This document shows, piece by piece, positions 6,297 through 14,100 of a stretch of 16,565 bases of DNA. Position 1 is the first letter of the stretch. Each line of letters starts with the position of its first letter. The DNA comes from Bacteroidota bacterium (lineage in GTDB: Bacteria; Bacteroidota; Bacteroidia; Bacteroidales; WCHB1-69). Below the pieces are notes generated by a model, which had not been told where the DNA came from, made no database searches, and saw only the letters and a list, made by a program, of their open reading frames with translations. The stretch spans positions 1 through 16,565 of the forward strand of contig JAEWNB010000114.1 in assembly GCA_023392945.1 (NCBI GenBank). The letters are read 5' to 3'. Made by a program: the position numbers and the translations under genes.

Positions 6297-7199
6297 ATGA
6301 AAAACTTTTATTTTTTATTATTTTTTGTTGCGCTTGGTGCGACTTTTTTTTCTTGTCATAACGGAAATGGAGATGCGGATGCTTACGGAGTTTTTGAAGC
6401 TACCGAAATAATTGTCTCTTCGGAAAATAATGGCAAATTGCTCAGTTTTGATGTTGAAGAGGGAAAAACTTATCAAAAGGGGGAAGAGTTGGGTTGTTTA
6501 GATACGTTGCAACTATATTTTCAAATCAAGCAGCTTGAATCTTCTATCAAGGCTGCACAGGCTAAAATTCCCAATATGCCGCTTCAGATTCGTGCACTTC
6601 AGGATAAGCTGGAAACGCTTGAAAAGGAGAGATTGCGGGTTGCCAATCTGGTACAGGCCAATGCCGCTTCAACGAAACAATTGGATGATATAGTTGCGGA
6701 AATTAATATTACCAATAGCCAAATTGCCGCAACAAAAGCCAATTTAAGCACGCAGTCACAGTCGATTATTGAAGAAATTGAGGCTATGAGATTTCAACGC
6801 TTACAGTTGGAAGATGCTTATGCCAAATGTCATATTAAAGCTCCGATTACGGGAACCGTATTGAAAAAGTATATCGAGCCCAATGAACTTGCTTTTCAGG
6901 GCAAACCACTCTTTAAGATTGCCGACCTGACCAATATGTTTATCAAGGTTTATATTACGGAGGATATGCTCTCTTCTATCAAGTTGGGACAGGCAACTGA
7001 AATTAGAATGGATGTGCACAAGGATGCCCCTAAGATTTTTAATGGTAAAATAAGTTGGATTTCTCCCAAAGCGGAGTTTACACCCAAGATGATTCAGACC
7101 AAGGATGAGCGTGTAAATTTGGTCTATGCCGTGAAGGTTGCTTTTAAAAATGATGGTAGTGCCAAAATCGGAATGCCCGGAGATGTCATCTTTAAATAA
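6297..7199 (+). CDS. HlyD/YbhG-like membrane fusion lipoprotein of an ABC exporter (in-frame start also at 6216)
   Basis: This is the periplasmic adaptor of the exporter, linking the inner-membrane ABC transporter to an outer-membrane channel. From ATG 6297 it has 300 residues. They begin MKNFYFLLFFVALGATFFSC, a hydrophobic signal ending in a Cys at residue 20 that is probably lipid-modified; the lipobox FFSC is loose. Next come a biotinyl-lipoyl half-motif (GKLLSFDVEEGKTYQKGEEL), a long coiled-coil hairpin at about residues 73-173, the second lipoyl half (CHIKAPITGTVLKKYIEPNE) and a beta-barrel domain (FIKVYITEDMLSSIKLGQ). The frame stays open up to ATG 6216, adding 27 polar residues. I prefer 6297 because only that start places the signal at the N-terminus, although AAAAAAGG just before 6216 is a better ribosome site. 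The next gene follows 5 bases after the stop. Confidence 0.9.
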   Translation: MKNFYFLLFFVALGATFFSCHNGNGDADAYGVFEATEIIVSSENNGKLLSFDVEEGKTYQKGEELGCLDTLQLYFQIKQLESSIKAAQAKIPNMPLQIRALQDKLETLEKERLRVANLVQANAASTKQLDDIVAEINITNSQIAATKANLSTQSQSIIEEIEAMRFQRLQLEDAYAKCHIKAPITGTVLKKYIEPNELAFQGKPLFKIADLTNMFIKVYITEDMLSSIKLGQATEIRMDVHKDAPKIFNGKISWISPKAEFTPKMIQTKDERVNLVYAVKVAFKNDGSAKIGMPGDVIFK

Positions 7200-7204
7200 A
7201 TCTT

Positions 7205-8122
7205 ATGCCGGCGCTTACTGTTGAAAATCTGACCAAAAGCTTTCAGGGTAAAGTTATTGCTTTGAAAGATATCAATTTCACTGTTGATTATGGTGAGATT
7301 TTTGGACTTGTGGGCCCCGACGGTGCAGGGAAATCGACTCTTTTCAATATCCTTACTACGTTGCTTTTTCCGGATACCGGCAAAATGACACTGCTTAATC
7401 TGGATGTTGAAAAAGACTATTTAGCTGTCAGACACAGTATCGGTTATTTGCCGGGGACATTTTCGCTTTACCCTGACCTGACCGTTGAGGAGAATTTGAT
7501 TTTTTTTGCTACTATGTATAAAAGCAGAATCAAAGACAACATGCCTATGATACGGCCCATCTGGAAACAGTTGCAGCCCTTTAAGAATCGTAGAGCCGGG
7601 AAGTTGTCGGGTGGTATGAAACAGAAGCTGGCACTTTGCTGTGCTTTAATTCATAAGCCGAGAGTGCTTTTTTTAGATGAACCCACAACCGGTGTTGACC
7701 CCTATTCGCGTAAAGAATTTTGGGATATCCTTAAAACTATTCAACAACAGGATGTTACTGTTATAGTCTCGACTCCCTATATGGATGAAGCCACCCGTTG
7801 CGACAGAATTGCCCTCATTCAGGAAGGCTCTATCATCAAAATTGACACTCCCTATCAGGTAATTCAGGATTTTAAAGGACATCTCTATACTTTTACCTCT
7901 GAAAATATTTTTGATTTGCTGAAAACAATGGCAAACTGTCCGCTTAAATGCCACTATTATCCATTCGGAGAACAGCTTCATGTCATTTTTTATGACGATG
8001 ATGATAAGACTATTTCTGAATTTGATCAATTTTTGCTTGAAAAGGGGCAGGTACACGGCGAGATTATGAGGATTACTCCGACTATCGAGGACTGTTTTAT
8101 CGAATTAATGAAAATGAAATAA
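7205..8122 (+). CDS. ABC exporter ATPase, first half-type (YbhF N-half-like), degenerate Q- and H-loops
   Basis: This 305-residue ATPase powers the exporter at the inner face of the membrane. Walker A is GPDGAGKST (37-45), the signature is LSGGMKQK (134-141), and Walker B is VLFLDEP (154-160) followed by the D-loop GVD. The GPDGAGK form, with Asp in Walker A, resembles the N-terminal half of YbhF. Two usual residues are missing. The Q-loop Gln is replaced by Gly84 (YLPGTFSLY, where the partner has YMSQKFSLY). The switch His is replaced by Pro191 (STPYMDEA, where the partner has TTHYMDEA). This suggests the ATP bound by its own Walker motifs is poorly hydrolysed. Its stop TAA overlaps the next gene's ATG by one base, so the pair is translationally coupled. 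The last ~90 residues are an extension typical of such ATPases. Confidence 0.93.
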   Translation: MPALTVENLTKSFQGKVIALKDINFTVDYGEIFGLVGPDGAGKSTLFNILTTLLFPDTGKMTLLNLDVEKDYLAVRHSIGYLPGTFSLYPDLTVEENLIFFATMYKSRIKDNMPMIRPIWKQLQPFKNRRAGKLSGGMKQKLALCCALIHKPRVLFLDEPTTGVDPYSRKEFWDILKTIQQQDVTVIVSTPYMDEATRCDRIALIQEGSIIKIDTPYQVIQDFKGHLYTFTSENIFDLLKTMANCPLKCHYYPFGEQLHVIFYDDDDKTISEFDQFLLEKGQVHGEIMRITPTIEDCFIELMKMK

Positions 8123-8841
8123 TGTATTCCATAAACGTAGAAAATCTTACTAAAAAATTCGGCGACTTTACGGCAGTTGATCATATCAATTTCAAGGTAA
8201 AGAAGGGTGAGATCTTTGGGTTTTTAGGTGCCAACGGAGCAGGCAAGACCACCGCCATGAAGATGATGTGCGGGTTGTTGCTTCCCACTTCCGGAAATGC
8301 CATCATTGCCGGCTACGATATGCATACACAGTCCAAGCAGATAAGGAAGAATATCGGTTATATGAGTCAAAAGTTTTCACTTTATAACGATTTAAGTATA
8401 TTTGAAAACATGCAACTTTTCGGCACCATATACGGCATTCCGCGGAAAGAGCTGAAAGATCGGATTTATGCAAGCCTGAAAGAATTAAAAATCGATAATA
8501 TAGCCAATAGTTTGGTTGATTCGATCCCACTCGGGTGGAAACAGCGGGTGGCATTTGCCACGGCAATTCTGCATCGTCCGCAAATTGTCTTTTTAGATGA
8601 GCCCACAAGCGGAGTTGACCCTATCGTGAGGCGTGAATTCTGGAATTTGATTTATGAAACTGCCTCTACCGGCATTACCATCTTTGTGACCACTCACTAT
8701 ATGGATGAAGCCGAATATTGCAGCAGAATTTCCATTATGTCAAACGGACAGCTTAAACTGATTGGCACTCCTGATGAGTTAAAGCATCGGATGGGCGTTG
8801 AATCTATAGATGAGGTTTTTGTAAAATTTGTACAGCGTTAA
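8122..8841 (+). CDS. ABC exporter ATPase, second half-type (YbhF C-half-like), degenerate signature motif
   Basis: This 239-residue ATPase is the partner of the preceding one. Walker A is GANGAGKTT (36-44), the Q-loop Gln is Gln83, Walker B is IVFLDEP (155-161), and the switch His is His192 in TTHYMDEAEYC. The ABC signature LSGGQ is replaced by IPLGWKQR (135-142), keeping only one Gly. That replacement also occurs in C-terminal halves of YbhF/RbbA-type proteins, as I recall them. In E. coli these two ATPases are one fused protein; here they are two genes joined by a TAATG overlap. There is no frameshift, since both reading frames are complete. The permease gene follows after 11 bases. Confidence 0.93.
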   Translation: MYSINVENLTKKFGDFTAVDHINFKVKKGEIFGFLGANGAGKTTAMKMMCGLLLPTSGNAIIAGYDMHTQSKQIRKNIGYMSQKFSLYNDLSIFENMQLFGTIYGIPRKELKDRIYASLKELKIDNIANSLVDSIPLGWKQRVAFATAILHRPQIVFLDEPTSGVDPIVRREFWNLIYETASTGITIFVTTHYMDEAEYCSRISIMSNGQLKLIGTPDELKHRMGVESIDEVFVKFVQR

Positions 8842-8852
8842 TTATTAGTACA

Positions 8853-9968
8853 ATGAGAGAGTTTTTGATGATACTGAAGAAAGAATTTATCCACATTTTG
8901 CGGGATAAGATAACTCTTTTGCTTGTATTGGCAATGCCCATTGCCCTTGTGTTGTTACTCGGCTTTACCATCAGTACTGAAATCCGTAATGCCCGAATTT
9001 CCGTTTATGACCTTTCAAAAGATAGTTATTCGAAGGAATTGGTTGAGAAAATTATTGCTTCCGGTTATTTTCAAGTTGTCTCTTTTCCGGAAACGGAAAG
9101 TGAAATTGACCGTGATTTTAAAAATAAAAATGTGAAGATGGCGATCATTATTCCATCCAATTTTGAGCAATTATTGGAAAAGGAGAAGTTCGTTACTTTG
9201 CAGATTATCAGTGATGTATCAGACCTGAATGTAGCCTCCATCCTAAACAATTATCTCCGTTCGGTCATCAGCGATTTTGCCATGGATTACAATCAGAGCT
9301 CAACGCGGGCGTTGCCTTTTGAAATTACTACCAAAATGCAATACAATCCGGAGTCGAGCAGTGTCTATATGTTTGTCCCGGGGATTATTACGCTCATTAT
9401 GATCATCATTACTGCCCTGATGTCTTCCATCACCATTTCGCGTGAGATGGAAACCGGGACCATGAGAATGTTGCTCATTACACCGGTTAAAAAAATATAT
9501 GTGGTAGTCGGCAAGGTGATTCCTTATATGTTGTTATCATTCATTTCTACCATATTTATTATAGTCATCAGTGTTTTTGTCTTTAAAATGCCGATAGAAG
9601 GCAATATCGGCTTATTACTTTTTGTTTGTATTATCTTTATGTTTGCCTCAGCCTCTTTCGGATTGATGATTTCGGCTTTGGTAAAAAGTCAGCTCGAAGC
9701 GATGATGGTGACTATGATGGGATTGTTTCTCCCCACAGTTTTGCTTTCCGGATTTCTTTTTCCGTTGGATAATATGCCCTATGTCTTTCAGATATTAGCG
9801 GATGTCTTTCCGGCTAAATGGTTTGTTATCTTACTGAAAGATGTGATGATTAAAGGATCCGGATTTAGGGAAATTTGGCCCTATATTGTGATTCTGTTTG
9901 TTATGGCGGTCATTTTAATTACGATCAGCCTTGTGCAAATTGATAAAAGGAAAAGGAGGAAAAAATGA
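8853..9968 (+). CDS. ABC-2 type permease (YbhS-like)
   Basis: This 371-residue membrane subunit has the ABC-2 exporter layout. One hydrophobic helix lies near the N-terminus (about 20-40), then a large extracytoplasmic domain of about 130 residues, then five helices (about 172-194, 220-244, 252-276, 283-304, 342-362). The cytoplasmic coupling segment SREMETGTMRMLLITPV (196-212) is the conserved stretch that touches the ATPases in this family. The C-terminus is strongly basic (KRKRRKK). The last four bases overlap the next permease as ATGA. It probably pairs with that permease to form the membrane channel. The substrate is not revealed; relatives export drugs, cations or lipid-like compounds. 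Confidence 0.93.
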   Translation: MREFLMILKKEFIHILRDKITLLLVLAMPIALVLLLGFTISTEIRNARISVYDLSKDSYSKELVEKIIASGYFQVVSFPETESEIDRDFKNKNVKMAIIIPSNFEQLLEKEKFVTLQIISDVSDLNVASILNNYLRSVISDFAMDYNQSSTRALPFEITTKMQYNPESSSVYMFVPGIITLIMIIITALMSSITISREMETGTMRMLLITPVKKIYVVVGKVIPYMLLSFISTIFIIVISVFVFKMPIEGNIGLLLFVCIIFMFASASFGLMISALVKSQLEAMMVTMMGLFLPTVLLSGFLFPLDNMPYVFQILADVFPAKWFVILLKDVMIKGSGFREIWPYIVILFVMAVILITISLVQIDKRKRRKK

Positions 9969-11080
9969 GGGTAATTTTGATGCTTATCAGGAAGGAGTTT
10001 CTGCAGGTTTTCCGTAATCCTTTGATGTTGGGAATTCTGATAGTAGCTCCTATGGTACAGTTTTTACTTTTCCCTTTTACTGCTGATTATGAAATTAAGG
10101 TGCTTAACATTGCTTTTATTGATCATGATCGCTCGGCAACCACTCAGAATATCATGAATAATTTCTCTTCCACCGGCTATTTTATTAACCATGGAACTAT
10201 TGCTTCTAAGGCAATGGCGGAAGAAATGATGCTGCGTGATAAAATCGATTTTATTATTGAATTTCCTTCTGATTTTGAAAAGAATATCTATAACCGCGAA
10301 CATACTACCATTGCAATAACTGCCAATGCCATCAATACTGTCAAAGCGGGCATCGGAACCGGCTATGTGCAGAATATTTTAGGGGAATACTTGCAGGATA
10401 TGATGAGCGAAAATAATATCACTACCCGCGAGTATGCTCAGATATATGCTACCAATATTTATTGGTTTAATGAACAGATGAACTATAAGAATCTTATTGT
10501 TCCCGGAATTCTGGTTATTTTGGTTACCCTTGTCGGGGCCTATATGACAGCACTGAACATTGTTAGGGAGAAGGAGATTGGCACTATTGAACAGATAAAC
10601 GTAACTCCTATAAAAAAATGGCAATTTATTGTAGGTAAGATGATTCCTTTCTGGATATTGGGGATGGCAGAGTTTGTCATTGGAGTTATTCTGATGAAAC
10701 TGATTTTTGGAATTACGGTTCAGGGAAGTATCCCCGTCATATTGGCAATTACGGCTATCTACCTGTTCGTGATGCTGGGATTGGGATTTTTTATTTCGAG
10801 CATGGCCGAAAATCAACTTCAGGCTATGTTTATTGTCTTTTTCCTCTTTATTGTTTTTGTTCTCTTAGGTGGAATTTTTACTCCTGTCGAGGGAATGCCC
10901 GATTGGGCAGTCAAAATTAATTATTTTAATCCCTTGGCATTTTATATGGATGTAATCAAAATATTGGTACTGAAGGGTGGGGTATTGGCTGATGTCAAAA
11001 CCCAGTTCATTGCCCTCTCTGTCATGGCTGTTATCCTTGATACTGCTGCAGTGATGTCCTATAGAAGAACTTCAAATTAA
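9965..11080 (+). CDS. ABC-2 type permease (YbhR-like)
   Basis: This is the second permease, also 371 residues, with the same topology: a helix at about 20-40, a large extracytoplasmic domain, and helices near 176-199, 222-246, 256-279, 286-305 and 346-365. The coupling motif is REKEIGTIEQINVTP (201-215). The MPDWAVKINYFNPLAFY segment near 311-327 matches the conserved P-x-W/F-x-NP pattern of ABC-2 permeases. It starts inside the end of the previous gene (ATGA overlap) and is the last gene of the operon. No strong terminator follows; only a weak CTGAA...TTCAG pair (11091-11110) lacking a T-run is seen. A TolC-like channel gene is not present downstream, so the outer-membrane partner must be encoded elsewhere. 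Confidence 0.93.
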   Translation: MRVILMLIRKEFLQVFRNPLMLGILIVAPMVQFLLFPFTADYEIKVLNIAFIDHDRSATTQNIMNNFSSTGYFINHGTIASKAMAEEMMLRDKIDFIIEFPSDFEKNIYNREHTTIAITANAINTVKAGIGTGYVQNILGEYLQDMMSENNITTREYAQIYATNIYWFNEQMNYKNLIVPGILVILVTLVGAYMTALNIVREKEIGTIEQINVTPIKKWQFIVGKMIPFWILGMAEFVIGVILMKLIFGITVQGSIPVILAITAIYLFVMLGLGFFISSMAENQLQAMFIVFFLFIVFVLLGGIFTPVEGMPDWAVKINYFNPLAFYMDVIKILVLKGGVLADVKTQFIALSVMAVILDTAAVMSYRRTSN

Positions 11081-11139
11081 TATTATTTTGCTGAAAAGCG
11101 GAATATTCAGGATTTATCAAGCTAATTCAAAAAATCTTG

Positions 11140-11147
11140 TAAATTTG
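11140..11147 (+). promoter_or_regulatory. Candidate -7 box (TAAATTTG) for the giant surface protein gene
   Basis: TAAATTTG fits TAnnTTTG and lies 45 bases before the ATG at 11193. A clear -33 TTG element is not seen; the nearest is TTTA at 11113-11116, with a long 23-base spacing. It suggests the giant gene is transcribed apart from the exporter operon, although read-through across the 112-base gap cannot be excluded. Confidence 0.5.
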
Positions 11148-11192
11148 CATCTGTTAATAATATTTTGATTTTATTACATTTTTATATTTAAA

Positions 11193-14100
11193 ATGATGAA
11201 AATAAGTTACTTGTTATCAAATTTTAGTAAGACGGCGTTATGCTTGTCAGCTATTTTATTATTGATAAATGTCAATATTTCGAGAGCTGCAACTGCTCCC
11301 GGAGGAGTTGTTACCAATGATTCTACTTTTGTGGTGGCATTAGGAGGTTCAGTTAATGCGGATTCCTATATCGATACCAATTCGGGGACTCATTATATCC
11401 GGATTGTTAATGATATCTTACTCTCTGCACCGGTGAACATTACTTCAGGTACCTATACTATCATTAGTGATGGTGTTGCGAGAACTATCAGCAGAAGTGT
11501 TGTCTTTTCTGAAATGTTTGTAGTTGGCAGTGGTGTTACTCTTAATCTAGGGCAGGGGATGAGTACAACATTACTTTTTCTTGACGGCAGAAAGAATCAG
11601 AATGTATATGGGGGAAATAATCTCTTCAGTAACTACGGTACTATCAATATGTATTCTGATGTTAATATTCAGAATTTTTCAGGTAAGTATGGTGGGGTCT
11701 TAAATTCGGGTACTACTGCTGTTTTTAATCTGTATGGGGGAAATATCACTTCCAATGCTTCAACTTCAGGTTATGGAGGAGGAATTACAAATACTGGTGG
11801 AACCATTAATATGTACGGAGGATCTGTCATTAGCAACCAAACCACTTCCAACGGTGGAGGAATCTATAATAATGGAATATTGATAATGTACAATGGGTCC
11901 ATTACTTATAATTCCGCTGGTAATGGCGGTGGTGTTTATGTTTCGGATACTGCTCAATTTAAGATGATGGGAGGTACAGTGACTTCTAATTTCGGAACTG
12001 TTGGAAATGGAATTTTTGTGAGAAGTTCTAAGTTTTCCATGAGTGGCTATGCCGTTGTCTATGATAATGTTATTTATCTCCTGAGTGGAAAGTCAATAGT
12101 ACTGGATGCTGCTTTAAGCACCCCCAATGTTAATGTCATGGTTCCTGAAAACTATGGTGTTTGTATTCCCCTTGTAAAAGGGAGTATTACGTATCCATCA
12201 TTGACCGTTGCGGATGTTGCCAACTTTACTTTACAGGATAATGTCAATAATTATTTACTATACCTTTCTGAAGATAAAACTACGATAACGCTTTTTGACC
12301 AACCGGTTAGCTATATTGAAACAGCTTGTGATACCTTCTACTGGGCTCCTGCTGATTCTACTTTTACTGAAAGTACGGAGTTTATGCTCTATTATCAACG
12401 TGACGGAGAATGTGACAGTCTTGTTCATCTTGATTTAACAATTCATGATTCTTATATCGACACTGTTAATTTAGCCATTTGTGAAAACCTATTACCCTAT
12501 TTATATAGGGATACTCTTTTGGCTGATTTTGGTACTTATCAATTGAATTATTTGTCTGTAAATCAATGTGACAGTGTGGAAATACTTGTTTTATCCGGAA
12601 ATCCTGTCTATGCGGATACCGTGAACATTGCCATTTGTGAAAATGAACTTCCCTATTTGTATAATGATACGCTGCTCGCTTCGGCAGGGCAATATACTTT
12701 GGATTATCAAAGTATTAATCTTTGTGACAGTATCATAACTCTTAATCTGACAGTTTATCCGTTATATCATCACTATGATACTTTATCATTATGTGAAAGT
12801 CTTTTCCCGTTTAACTATGGAGACTCTACCATTTCTATGGTTGGTGATTTTGATATTAGCTTTAGTTCTGTGAGTGGGTGCGACAGTTTGATTTCCTTAA
12901 ATGTTATCAGCTACTCAGAATATCTTCATTTAGATAGTGTGACAATTTGTGAGGGAGAATTGCCCTATCATTATGGAGATTCCATTTTGGAACAGGCAGG
13001 AGATTACAACATCGTTTTTTCGTCAGTTAACCATTGTGATAGTATTGTTGCGTTGCATCTTGCTGTTAATCCCTGGAATATTCCTGTTATCAGCGGAGAA
13101 ACGGACATTTGCACCGGCGATAGTACCTACTTGACTGCCGCTGCAGGTATTGATGTTAGCTATTTATGGAATACGGGAGATACCACTGCTACCATCCGTG
13201 TTGACAGTTCCGGTCTCTATTTTGTAGTTACTACCAATAGTTTTGGCTGTACTGCTTCTGCTTCAAAAGAAGTAATAGTTTCAGATATTCCGCAGTCAGC
13301 AATTTCCGGCAATAATGAGATTTGCTCTTCAGATAGTGCCCATTTTTCAGTCAGCGGAGCTGCTTATTATCTATGGAGCACGGGAGATACTACTGAAACC
13401 ATTGCTGTAAACAGTGCCGGAATTTACTATGTGACTGCTTATAATAGCAATAATTGCTATAGTTCTGATACGCTTACCCTAATAGTAAAATCAATTCCGG
13501 AATTAGAAATTACACCCTCTCAATCAATTTGTCCGGGTGGAACTGCCCAACTTGTTGTTAGTGATACCCTTGATGTGCTTACTGCCTTTATTTGGTCAAA
13601 TTCACAAGTTGACTCTTCCATTGAAGTATCTCCTTCTGTTGAGACCAATTATATAGTCACAGCAACCAACAGCAATCAATGCACTGCAACTGCATCGTCA
13701 ACAGTCTCCATTTATGCTGTTCCTGTTATTACTATTAGTGGTTTATCATCAATTTGTCAATCTGAAACCGATACGCTTATTGCTTCCGGTGGAGTTTCCT
13801 ATTTATGGTCAACAGGTGCTACCACAAATTCAATACCGGTAACTTTACAAAATAGCTATTCCGTTACGGCACATGATATCAACGGTTGTTCGGCTACTGC
13901 ATCTAAAACGGTAATTGTAAATCCTTTGCCAACACCGGTTATTTCAGGAATAACCACCATATGTCAAGGTAATTCAACTAACTTAACTGTCAATGGGGGA
14001 GCATCCTATCTTTGGAGTAACGGTCAGACGAATTCTACTATTTCTCTGAATACACAAGGTATTTATACTGTTACTGCAACAAGTAGTCATGGTTGTTCTG

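Noticed and set aside
8100..8140. Frameshift splitting a single YbhF-like gene
   Set aside because: Both proteins are complete, with a proper N-terminus (MYSINVENLTKKFG) after a TAATG overlap; the first has its own C-terminal extension, so this is a true two-gene arrangement.
10379..10816. 145-codon minus-strand open frame within the second permease
   Set aside because: It is antisense to a well-conserved permease, and its peptide is rich in N, Q and H as expected from the reverse reading of membrane-helix codons.
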